Below the pieces are notes generated by a model. The model ran no database searches. It saw only the letters and a program-made list of their open reading frames with translations, and was not told the origin of the DNA. DNA of 64,000 nt from Psychrobacillus sp042885655. GTDB taxonomy: Bacteria; Bacillota; Bacilli; Bacillales_A; Planococcaceae. The stretch spans positions 248,001-312,000 of the forward strand of contig NZ_JBHVRO010000003.1 of assembly GCF_042885655.1 (NCBI RefSeq). Reading direction: 5' to 3'. Positions 24,024-31,973 of this stretch are shown piece by piece; position 1 is the stretch's first letter; each line of letters begins with the position of its first letter. Made by a program: the position numbers and the translations under genes.

Positions 24024-24107
24024 TAAATTACTTCGTTAACATTCTATTAGCCAAATGGTATTCTATCGGTAACACGTCATTTTACAACTCAAAGGGGGAG
24101 AAATAAG

Positions 24108-26261
24108 ATGAGTCCATTATTAATCGCAAACTGGGTGCTGTTTATAGCAGTTACTTTGTACGCAATCGGTTTGTTCGCATATTTATTGAAAACGAGGTAT
24201 GCATATATCAAACTTGGGAAAAAAGTTGAATTTGAAGATAATGTGAAGGAAAGACTTCGCAAAATTTGGGTGTATGTTTTCGGGCAAAAGAAGCTATTAA
24301 AAGATAAGAAAAGTGGAGCAATTCATGTTATGTTCTTCTATGGCTTTTTATTAGTTCAATTCGGAGCAATTGATTTTATATGGAAAGGATTAGCTCCTGG
24401 CTCACATTTACCTTTGGGACCAGTATATTCTGCTTTTACTTTTTTCCAAGAAATCGTTACATTTGTTATTTTAATAGCAGTAGTATGGGCTTTCTATAGA
24501 CGTTATATTGAAAAATTAGTTCGTTTAAAACGTGGATGGAAAAATGGCCTTGTTTTGATTTTCATCGGGGGATTAATGGTTTCTGTTTTAGTCGGTAATG
24601 GCATGGGGATGATTTGGCATGGCCATGATGCAGCTTGGACTGAGCCAATCGCATCTTCTATCTCAACAATATTTGGTTTTATTCCACCAACTGCAGCTGC
24701 TGTAGTTTTCTATGTAATGTGGTGGGTCCATCTTCTGTTCCTACTAACATTCTTAGTATACGTACCACAATCAAAGCATTTCCATTTAATAACTGGTCCT
24801 GCAAACGTTTACTTCCACCGTTTAGATAATGTTGGAAAGCTACGTCCAATCAATTTTGAAGAGGAAGAAGACGAAGATGCGGACGAAGAAGAAATGCCTT
24901 CTTTTGGTGTAGGTCGCATTCAAGATTTTACACAAGCACAAATGATCGACTTCTACGCATGTGTAGAATGTGGACGTTGTACAAATATGTGTCCAGCAAC
25001 GGGAACAGGCAAAATGCTTTCTCCGATGGACTTAATCGTAAAGCTTCGAGATCATTTAACACTTACTGGAGCAGTTGAAACAAAGTCAAAACCTTGGGTA
25101 CCAGCACTTGCTTTCCAAGGAACAAAAGGAAACCAACTTGCAATGGCAGCAGGTGCAGAAGGTGCAGTAATCGAAGATATTTATAGTCCATCACTAATTG
25201 GTGATGTGATTACAGAAGAAGAGATTTGGGCTTGTACAACTTGCCGTAACTGTGAAGACCAATGTCCAGTTATGAATGAACATGTAGACAAAATCATAGA
25301 CCTTCGCCGTTACTTAGTAATGACAGAAGGAAAAATGGATCCAGATGCACAACGCGCAATGACGAATATTGAGCGTCAAGGAAATCCATGGGGCTTAAAT
25401 CGTAAAGAAAAAGAAAACTGGAGAGATGCACGTCCAGATATTCACATTCCTACAGTGAAAGAAGTATCGAAAGCTGGAGAAGAATTTGAATACTTATTCT
25501 GGGTTGGTTCAATGGGATCGTTCGATAACCGATCACAAAAGATCGCTTTATCGTTTGCCCATTTGATGAACGAGGCTGGAGTGAAATTTGCTATTCTTGG
25601 TAATAAAGAAAAGAACTCTGGAGACACACCACGTCGACTTGGGAACGAGTTTTTATTCCAAGAGCTAGCAACAAACAATATATCTGAATTTGAAAAAGCT
25701 GGGGTAACTAAAATAGTAACAATTGATCCGCATGCATATAATATCTTTAAAAATGAATACAGCGATTTCGGATGGAGTGGAGAAGTAGTTCACCATACAG
25801 AAATGCTTTATGACTTAGTGCAAGCTGGTCGCTTGAAACCACAATACGCAGTGGAAGAAACCATTACATTCCACGATTCTTGTTACTTAGGTCGATACAA
25901 TGATGTATACGACGCACCGCGTGAAGTGTTGAAAGCAATTCCAGGTGTGAAATTAGTAGAAATGGATCGTAACCGCGAAACAGGAATGTGCTGTGGAGCA
26001 GGTGGCGGATTAATGTGGATGGAAGAGCATGTTGGAAATCGTGTAAACGTAGCTCGTACAGAACAAGCGCTAGAAGTGAATCCAACCATTATCTCTTCTG
26101 GATGTCCTTACTGCTTAACGATGCTATCGGATGGTACGAAAGCGAAGGAAGTAGAAGAAACTGTTGGTACGTATGACATTGCAGAGCTTCTAGAAAAGTC
26201 TGTTTTCGGAGAGTTCATTCCACCAGTTGAAGAGGAAGAAGTAGAACCAATCGTTCAATAA
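24108..26261 (+). CDS. fadF: iron-sulfur membrane oxidoreductase of fatty-acid oxidation (FadF/YwjF type)
   Basis: 717 residues. About six membrane segments in the first 240 residues (NarI-like), an acidic linker (EEEEDEDADEEE), then two 4Fe-4S motifs (CVECGRCTNMCPATG and CTTCRNCEDQCPVMNEH) and two CCG-type heterodisulfide-reductase domains (HDSCYLGRYNDVYD...MCCGAGGG; SSGCPYC). It is thought to pass electrons from acyl-CoA dehydrogenases via ETF to menaquinone. AAAGGGGGAG precedes ATG. It stands alone between its own promoter and terminator but is functionally tied to the next five genes. No etfAB in the window. Confidence 0.9.
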   Translation: MSPLLIANWVLFIAVTLYAIGLFAYLLKTRYAYIKLGKKVEFEDNVKERLRKIWVYVFGQKKLLKDKKSGAIHVMFFYGFLLVQFGAIDFIWKGLAPGSHLPLGPVYSAFTFFQEIVTFVILIAVVWAFYRRYIEKLVRLKRGWKNGLVLIFIGGLMVSVLVGNGMGMIWHGHDAAWTEPIASSISTIFGFIPPTAAAVVFYVMWWVHLLFLLTFLVYVPQSKHFHLITGPANVYFHRLDNVGKLRPINFEEEEDEDADEEEMPSFGVGRIQDFTQAQMIDFYACVECGRCTNMCPATGTGKMLSPMDLIVKLRDHLTLTGAVETKSKPWVPALAFQGTKGNQLAMAAGAEGAVIEDIYSPSLIGDVITEEEIWACTTCRNCEDQCPVMNEHVDKIIDLRRYLVMTEGKMDPDAQRAMTNIERQGNPWGLNRKEKENWRDARPDIHIPTVKEVSKAGEEFEYLFWVGSMGSFDNRSQKIALSFAHLMNEAGVKFAILGNKEKNSGDTPRRLGNEFLFQELATNNISEFEKAGVTKIVTIDPHAYNIFKNEYSDFGWSGEVVHHTEMLYDLVQAGRLKPQYAVEETITFHDSCYLGRYNDVYDAPREVLKAIPGVKLVEMDRNRETGMCCGAGGGLMWMEEHVGNRVNVARTEQALEVNPTIISSGCPYCLTMLSDGTKAKEVEETVGTYDIAELLEKSVFGEFIPPVEEEEVEPIVQ

Positions 26262-26305
26262 ATATTGCAATTAATGTGATAGTTTCGTAAACTAGTGTTA
26301 ATAGT

Positions 26306-26332
26306 AAGGGAGTGTAAAAGCTCCCTTTTTTC
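26306..26332 (+). terminator. terminator of fadF
   Basis: AAGGGAG / CTCCCTT stem with 8-base loop and a T-run. Confidence 0.85.
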
Positions 26333-26346
26333 TAACATTTAATATC

Positions 26347-26363
26347 GAGCGAGCGTTCAGTCA
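26347..26363. promoter_or_regulatory. FadR-like operator upstream of the thiolase operon
   Basis: GAGCGAGCGTTCAGTCA; read on the other strand it is TGACTGAACGCTCGCTC, similar in form to the palindrome at 23998 and to TetR-family fatty-acid operators. Imperfect dyad. Confidence 0.5.
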
Positions 26364-26388
26364 GTGACATTTTTTATTTTATTTGTAC

Positions 26389-26402
26389 TGAAAGCGCATA
26401 CA
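26389..26402. promoter_or_regulatory. candidate catabolite response element (cre)
   Basis: TGAAAGCGCATACA matches TGWAANCGNTNWCA at all but one position. It lies 60 bp before the thiolase start; the related B. subtilis mmg operon is under CcpA control. Confidence 0.5.
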
Positions 26403-26462
26403 ATTAGTGCTGCCTTTTGGCGCTAAGTTTTCTAAATAAAATCCAATAAAGGGGTGGCTAGT

Positions 26463-27671
26463 TTGACAAAGACAGTTATTTTGGATGGTGCACGGACAGC
26501 TTTTGGAAAATTCGGAGGGGCTCTTAGTAGTTTAACCGCTTCTGATTTAGGTGGAGTAGCGATTAAAGAAGCGTTGACTCGTGCTGGAATATATGCGGAA
26601 CAAGTAAATGAAGTCATTATGGGAACTGTGTTACAAGCAGGTCAAGGACAGATTCCTTCTAGACAGGCAGCTACAAAAGCAGGAATTCCTTGGTCAGTTA
26701 AAACCGAAACGATTAACAAAGTGTGTGCTTCTGGTATGCGAAGTGTCACTTTAGCTGATCAATTAATTCGCCTTGGTGATGAAGAAATCATTGTTGCTGG
26801 TGGAATGGAATCGATGTCGAATGCTCCATATTATTTACCAAAAGGTAGATTCGGACTTCGTATGGGAGATGCACAAATGGTGGACGGGATGGTCTACGAT
26901 GGACTTTCTTGTTCATTCCATCCAAAGCATGTGCATATGGGAACGTACGGAAACACTACTGCAGAATCATTCGAACTTTCTCGCGAGAAGCAAGATGAGT
27001 GGTCTTTTAGAAGTCATGATCTGGCACTAAAAGCAATGGATAAAGGCATTTTTGCAGAGGAAATTATCTCTGTGGAAATTCCACAACGAAAAGGGGACGC
27101 TATCATCGTAAACCAAGATGAAGCACCTCGCCGCGACACTTCCATTGAATCACTTGCGAAATTGAAACCGGTATTCGGGAGTGAAGGAACGATCACTGCA
27201 GGAAATGCACCTGGTATTAATGACGGAGCTTGTGCAATGATTTTAACAAATGAAGAAAAAGCAAAAGAGCTTGGTAAGGAACCGCTTGCTTATGTGTTAG
27301 GTCACGCTGAAATTGCAATTGAACCAGAGAATTTCCCTCAAACACCAGGTATTGTGATAAATAAATTACTTGATAAAACAGGCAAATCTTTGGATGAAAT
27401 AGATTTATTTGAAATAAACGAAGCATTTGCAGCTGTTGCATTAGTTAGCAACCAAATTGCAGGTCTCGATGAGGAAAAAGTGAACGTAAACGGTGGAGCA
27501 GTAGCGCTTGGTCATCCAATTGGAGCATCTGGTGCGCGTATTATATTAACACTTGCTTATGAATTAAAACGCCGCGGTGGTGGTATTGGAGTAGCAGCAA
27601 TTTGTTCGGGAGGCGGGCAAGGTGATGCTATTATGATCGAAGTTCCAAAAACAGGGGGAAGTAACGCATGA
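26463..27671 (+). CDS. acetyl-CoA C-acetyltransferase (thiolase)
   Basis: 402 residues from TTG 26463; GGGGTGG stands 5-6 bases before it, while an in-frame GTG at 26454 is part of that ribosome site. Thiolase hallmarks: acylated Cys88 in NKVCASGMRS, NEAFAAVA, GGAVALGHPIGASGAR and CSGGGQGDA near the end. It cleaves or forms acetoacetyl-CoA/3-ketoacyl-CoA. Its stop overlaps the next start (ATGA), and gene order resembles B. subtilis mmgABC. Confidence 0.9.
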   Translation: MTKTVILDGARTAFGKFGGALSSLTASDLGGVAIKEALTRAGIYAEQVNEVIMGTVLQAGQGQIPSRQAATKAGIPWSVKTETINKVCASGMRSVTLADQLIRLGDEEIIVAGGMESMSNAPYYLPKGRFGLRMGDAQMVDGMVYDGLSCSFHPKHVHMGTYGNTTAESFELSREKQDEWSFRSHDLALKAMDKGIFAEEIISVEIPQRKGDAIIVNQDEAPRRDTSIESLAKLKPVFGSEGTITAGNAPGINDGACAMILTNEEKAKELGKEPLAYVLGHAEIAIEPENFPQTPGIVINKLLDKTGKSLDEIDLFEINEAFAAVALVSNQIAGLDEEKVNVNGGAVALGHPIGASGARIILTLAYELKRRGGGIGVAAICSGGGQGDAIMIEVPKTGGSNA

Positions 27672-28519
27672 CAATTCAAAAAGTAATGGTAATCGGAGCA
27701 GGTCAAATGGGATCTGGAATTGCACAAGTTTGTGCACAAGCCGGATTTGAAGTGAAATTAAATGACCGCGAACAACAATTTTACGATCGCGGCATTCAAA
27801 CAATTACGAAAAACTTGTCACGTAACGTCGAAAAAGGTCGCATGACAGAAGATGAAAAACAAGCAGTTCTAAATAATATTACAAAATCACTTTCTATTGA
27901 AGACGCAAAAGATGTTGATTTAGTAATTGAAGCGGCTGTCGAAAATATGGATATTAAACAATCAATTTTTAAACAATTAGACGAAATAACGCCAAAACAT
28001 ACTATTTTGGCAACGAACACTTCTTCTTTACCAATAACGGAAATTGCAGCGGTAACGAAACGTCCTGAGAAAGTCATCGGTATGCATTTTATGAATCCTG
28101 TTCCGGTGATGAAACTGGTGGAAATCATCCGTGGATTAGCAACTTCCGACGAGGTATACACAGCTATAGAAGAAATGACAAAAAAATTAAGTAAAACACC
28201 AGTTGAAGTAAATGACTTCCCAGGTTTCGTTTCCAATCGTATTTTAATGCCAATGATTAACGAAGCAATCTACACTCTTTATGAAGGTGTAGCTTCAAAA
28301 GAAGCAATTGACGATGTGATGAAAATGGGTATGAATCACCCAATGGGACCACTTCAATTAGCCGATTTTATTGGTTTAGATACTTGCTTATATATTATGG
28401 AAATTTTACATGAAGGTTTTGGGGACAGTAAATATCGTCCGTGCCCACTGCTTAGAAAATACGTAAAAGCTGGTTGGTTAGGCAAGAAATCAGGTCGAGG
28501 CTTCTACAGCTATGAATAA
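27668..28519 (+). CDS. 3-hydroxybutyryl-CoA dehydrogenase
   Basis: 283 residues, start overlapping the thiolase stop by 4 bp. N-terminal NAD-binding GAGQMGSGIAQVCAQAG, catalytic His region GMHFMNPVPVMKLVEIIRG and C-terminal NHPMGPLQLADFIGLDTCL with KSGRGFYSYE end. It oxidises 3-hydroxyacyl-CoA to 3-ketoacyl-CoA, upstream of the thiolase step. Corresponds to MmgB. Confidence 0.92.
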   Translation: MTIQKVMVIGAGQMGSGIAQVCAQAGFEVKLNDREQQFYDRGIQTITKNLSRNVEKGRMTEDEKQAVLNNITKSLSIEDAKDVDLVIEAAVENMDIKQSIFKQLDEITPKHTILATNTSSLPITEIAAVTKRPEKVIGMHFMNPVPVMKLVEIIRGLATSDEVYTAIEEMTKKLSKTPVEVNDFPGFVSNRILMPMINEAIYTLYEGVASKEAIDDVMKMGMNHPMGPLQLADFIGLDTCLYIMEILHEGFGDSKYRPCPLLRKYVKAGWLGKKSGRGFYSYE

Positions 28520-28576
28520 AGTGAAACTTCAATCAGTGGGTTTTATCCTACTGATTGTTAGTTGAACCAATCGGGT
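28520..28576. repeat. 57-bp direct repeat with internal hairpin, copy 1
   Basis: Begins AAGTGAAACTTCAATCAGTG and ends TTGAACCAATCGGGT. Internal AATCAGT/ACTGATT arms form a stem. Nearly identical to 28661-28718. Confidence 0.88.
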
Positions 28577-28591
28577 TTTTACGGACTGTTA

Positions 28592-28637
28592 GGCTCCCAC
28601 TTATACTTCCCGTAAAAATATACTAGAAGTGGGAGCC
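28592..28637 (+). terminator. 11-bp hairpin between the two direct repeats
   Basis: GGCTCCCACTT / AAGTGGGAGCC with a 24-base AT-rich loop. No clean T-run on the plus strand, so it may act as attenuator or mRNA stabiliser rather than full terminator. Confidence 0.5.
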
Positions 28638-28660
28638 TTACTGACCGTTAATACGGGGAA

Positions 28661-28718
28661 AAGTGAAACTTCAATCAGTGGGGTTTTATCCTACTGATTG
28701 TTAGTTGAACCATTCGGG
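28661..28718. repeat. 57-bp direct repeat with internal hairpin, copy 2
   Basis: Same as copy 1 with one extra G and one A-to-T change. It ends about 30 bp before the following acyl-CoA dehydrogenase start. Confidence 0.88.
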
Positions 28719-28748
28719 TATTTATACGAGGAAAAAGGGGCTTTTTAG

Positions 28749-29885
28749 ATGGAATTGAAATTCACGGAAGAACAATTAATGATGCGTAATATGGTGCGAG
28801 ATTTTGCGAAAACAGAAATCGAGCCTTTTATTGAACGAATGGAACAAGGGGAGTTTCCTCGTGAAATAATAAAAAAAATGGGCGAACTTGGGTTAATGGG
28901 GATAACAGTTCCTGAACAATATGGCGGTGCAGAAATGGACTTCACAAGCTACGTAATTGCAATAAACGAGCTGTCAAAAGTGAGTGCAGTTGTTGGAGTA
29001 ATTCTTTCCGTTCATACATCTGTTGGAACAAACCCAATTCTTTACTTCGGCAATGAAGAGCAAAAAAACAAATATATTCCGAAGCTTGCAACTGGTGAAT
29101 ACTTAGGAGCATTTTGTTTAACAGAGCCATCTGCAGGATCTGATGCAGGTGCACTAAAAACGAAAGCAGTAAAAAAAGATGACCACTATGTACTTAATGG
29201 TTCCAAAGTATTTATTACAAATGGTGGCGAAGCAGATGTGAACATCGTGTTCGCTTCAACGGATCCGTCCCAAGGCTCAAGAGGAATAACAGCGTTTATC
29301 GTGGAGAAGGATACTCCAGGTTTTATCGTTGGAAAAGATGAAGAGAAAATGGGCTTGCATGGTTCAAGGACTGTGCAAATCACTTTTGAAGATATGAAAA
29401 TTCCAGTAGAAAATAGACTCGGTGAAGAAGGCGAAGGATTTAAAATTGCGATGGCAAATTTAAATACTGGTCGTATTGGAATTGCAACTCAAGCACTCGG
29501 AATTGCAGAAGCAGCATTTGAAGCGGCGGTTGAATATGCAAAAGAACGAGTGCAATTTGGTAAACCAATTGCAGCAAATCAAGGAGTAGGCTTCAAGCTT
29601 GCAGATATGGGAACAGCGGTAGAAGCGGCTAGACTTCTTGTATATCGTGCAGCGAGTCTTCGCGAAAATGGACTTCCTTGTGGAAAAGAAGCTTCGATGG
29701 CGAAACTATTTGCATCGAAAACTGCAGTAGATGTAGCAATTGAAGCGGTTCAAGTATTCGGAGGATATGGTTACACTGAAGATTATCCTGTCGAACGTTA
29801 TTTCCGTGACGCAAAAATTACGGAAATTTACGAAGGAACAAGTGAAATTCAAAAAATAGTAATTAGTAAGCATCTTACAAATTAA
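28749..29885 (+). CDS. acyl-CoA dehydrogenase (short-chain/MmgC type)
   Basis: 378 residues, AAGGGG at 9-10 bases before ATG. FAD flavoprotein with TEPSAGSDAGALKT (substrate/FAD loop), RTVQITFEDMKIPVENRLG, VQVFGGYGYTEDYPVERYFRDAK and the active-site Glu region YEGTSEIQ. It introduces the alpha-beta double bond in acyl-CoA and reduces ETF. 229 bp of repeat-bearing sequence separate it from the dehydrogenase gene before it. Confidence 0.92.
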   Translation: MELKFTEEQLMMRNMVRDFAKTEIEPFIERMEQGEFPREIIKKMGELGLMGITVPEQYGGAEMDFTSYVIAINELSKVSAVVGVILSVHTSVGTNPILYFGNEEQKNKYIPKLATGEYLGAFCLTEPSAGSDAGALKTKAVKKDDHYVLNGSKVFITNGGEADVNIVFASTDPSQGSRGITAFIVEKDTPGFIVGKDEEKMGLHGSRTVQITFEDMKIPVENRLGEEGEGFKIAMANLNTGRIGIATQALGIAEAAFEAAVEYAKERVQFGKPIAANQGVGFKLADMGTAVEAARLLVYRAASLRENGLPCGKEASMAKLFASKTAVDVAIEAVQVFGGYGYTEDYPVERYFRDAKITEIYEGTSEIQKIVISKHLTN

Positions 29886-29950
29886 ATCCATTCAAAATAA
29901 TCGGCTTTACGAGAGCAAACAAACTAAAACACTAAAAAGGCGGGATAACA

Positions 29951-31090
29951 ATGAATTTCCAACTATCAGAAGAGCATGAAATGATTCGTAAAATGGTACG
30001 TGACTTTGCAGAAAACGAAGTAGCACCAACAGCTGCAGAGCGTGACGAAGAGGAACGCTTTGACCGCGAAATCTTCGACAAAATGGCGGAACTAGGTTTA
30101 ACGGGTATTCCTTGGCCAGAAGAATATGGCGGAATCGGTTCTGATTATCTTGCTTACTGCATCGCAGTAGAAGAGTTGTCCCGTGTTTGTGCTTCAACAG
30201 GTGTGACGCTTTCTGCACATACTTCACTCGCTGGATGGCCGATTTTTAAATACGGTAATGAAGAGCAAAAGCAAAAATACCTTCGTCCGATGGCAGAGGG
30301 AACTAAAATCGGTGGATACGGTTTAACAGAAGCAGGTTCAGGCTCTGATGCTGGCGGGATGAAAACAACTGCTAAATTAGATGGCGATCATTATGTTCTA
30401 AATGGTTCTAAAATTTTCATCACAAATGGTGGAATTGCAGATATCTATGTAGTGTTTGCAGTAACAGATCCAGAATCAAAGCATAAGGGAACAAGTGCAT
30501 TTATCATTGAAGCAGACTTCCCTGGATTCTCAGTAGGGAAAAAAGAAAAGAAATTGGGAATTCGTTCTTCTCCAACAACTGAAATTATTTTTGATAATTG
30601 CCGTGTACCAAAAGAAAATCTTCTTGGAGAAGAAGGAGAAGGCTTCATCATCGCAATGAAAACATTAGATGGTGGACGTAACGGTATTGCAGCTCAAGCG
30701 GTAGGGATTGCACAAGGCGCACTAGATGCTGCAGTTGGATATGCTAAAGAACGCGTTCAATTTGGTAAGCCGATTGTTGCGAATCAAGGGGTATCTTTCA
30801 AACTTGCTGATATGGCAACTTCTACAGAAGCGTCTCGTTTACTTACGTATCAAGCTGCATGGCTAGAGTCCAATGGTCTTCCTTACGGAAAAGAATCTGC
30901 AATGGCGAAGCTAATGGCTGGCGATACAGCAATGAAAGTGACGACAGAAGCAGTGCAGGTATTCGGAGGATACGGGTATACAAAAGATTACCCTGTAGAA
31001 CGTTTTATGCGTGATGCAAAAATTACGCAAATATACGAGGGCACACAAGAAATTCAACGTCTAGTTATTTCTCGTATGCTTACAAAGTAG
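29951..31090 (+). CDS. acdA: acyl-CoA dehydrogenase (AcdA type)
   Basis: 379 residues, clearly paralogous to the preceding gene over full length (TEAGSGSDAGGMKT, VFGGYGYTKDYPVERFMRDAK, YEGTQEIQRLV). AcdA sits between fadF and rpoE in B. subtilis, which makes this the likelier positional orthologue. Substrate chain length cannot be read from sequence alone; neighbours suggest short or branched acyl-CoAs. Three bases separate it from the regulator gene. Confidence 0.88.
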   Translation: MNFQLSEEHEMIRKMVRDFAENEVAPTAAERDEEERFDREIFDKMAELGLTGIPWPEEYGGIGSDYLAYCIAVEELSRVCASTGVTLSAHTSLAGWPIFKYGNEEQKQKYLRPMAEGTKIGGYGLTEAGSGSDAGGMKTTAKLDGDHYVLNGSKIFITNGGIADIYVVFAVTDPESKHKGTSAFIIEADFPGFSVGKKEKKLGIRSSPTTEIIFDNCRVPKENLLGEEGEGFIIAMKTLDGGRNGIAAQAVGIAQGALDAAVGYAKERVQFGKPIVANQGVSFKLADMATSTEASRLLTYQAAWLESNGLPYGKESAMAKLMAGDTAMKVTTEAVQVFGGYGYTKDYPVERFMRDAKITQIYEGTQEIQRLVISRMLTK

Positions 31091-31093
31091 TAG

Positions 31094-31720
31094 ATGGCGA
31101 TGGAAAAAAAGCATGAAGTGAAGACATCTGTAAAAGATGAAGGACTCATCGAAAAAAGACGTCACCAAATGATTCGTGCAGCAGTTACATTATTTAAAGA
31201 AAAAGGATTTCACCGCGCAACAACGAGAGAAATTGCTAAAGAAGCTGGTTTCAGTATAGGTACACTGTACGAATATATACGTACAAAGGAAGATGTGCTC
31301 TATTTAGTTTGCGATAGTATTTACAATGAAGTGCATGACAAACTATCTCAAATTACGTCACAAAATGACACAATTGAAGATTTGAAAACAGCGATCCGAC
31401 ACTACTATCGAGTAATTGACGACATGCAGGATGAGTTTGTTGTTATGTATCAAGAATCCAAATCTTTACCAAAAGATGCACTGGAATATGTATTAAAAAA
31501 AGAATTAGAAATGGTAGGTATCTTCCATGAAATTCTTGTTGGGTGCATTCAATCTGGTGAACTTGAACTTACAGAAGCACAAGCAAACCTTTATGCACAT
31601 ACTCTTGTCGTTCAAGGACAAATGTGGGCATTTAGAAGATGGGCTTTACGTAAAGAATATACGATTGAACAATTTACCGAATTACAAATAGAATTTGTGT
31701 TAAGTGGGATGGGCAAGTAA
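31094..31720 (+). CDS. TetR family transcriptional regulator
   Basis: 208 residues; N-terminal helix-turn-helix (IRAAVTLFKEKGFHRATTREIAKEAGFSIGTLYEYIRTKEDVL, here split by its helices), C-terminal all-alpha ligand domain. No strong ribosome site is visible, and it starts 3 bp after acdA, so translation is probably coupled. It likely senses an acyl-CoA and represses this cluster through the palindromes at 23998 and 26347; the sequence is not obviously B. subtilis FadR, so the operator link is inference. Confidence 0.8.
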   Translation: MAMEKKHEVKTSVKDEGLIEKRRHQMIRAAVTLFKEKGFHRATTREIAKEAGFSIGTLYEYIRTKEDVLYLVCDSIYNEVHDKLSQITSQNDTIEDLKTAIRHYYRVIDDMQDEFVVMYQESKSLPKDALEYVLKKELEMVGIFHEILVGCIQSGELELTEAQANLYAHTLVVQGQMWAFRRWALRKEYTIEQFTELQIEFVLSGMGK

Positions 31721-31771
31721 GAAATACGGATGCACTTATGCAAGTCCTTGAACTATTTTATGGTATCCGTA

Positions 31772-31872
31772 GATTTCCGTTTCAGGGGGACTCTTTCCAC
31801 CGGCATGGCTTAAAGTCTCTTCATTGGCTAGCGCTCAGTCCAGGAAAGCGTCCACCCGCAGCGAAAAATCAC
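31772..31872. repeat. decayed copy of the dispersed palindromic repeat
   Basis: Contains TTTCCGTTTCAGGGGGACTC at one end and AAAGCGTCCACCCGCAGCGA at the other, matching in content the ends of the element at 12317-12430 with much divergence between. Lies in the 214-bp gap before icmF. Confidence 0.5.
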
Positions 31873-31973
31873 TGAAAAATTTGGAATTAGTATTTAAATC
31901 GGGACTTGTATTTTAATTAAGATATTTAGTAACTTTGACAATAAGTGTTTGCAAAAAGCAAAGGGGGAACAAC

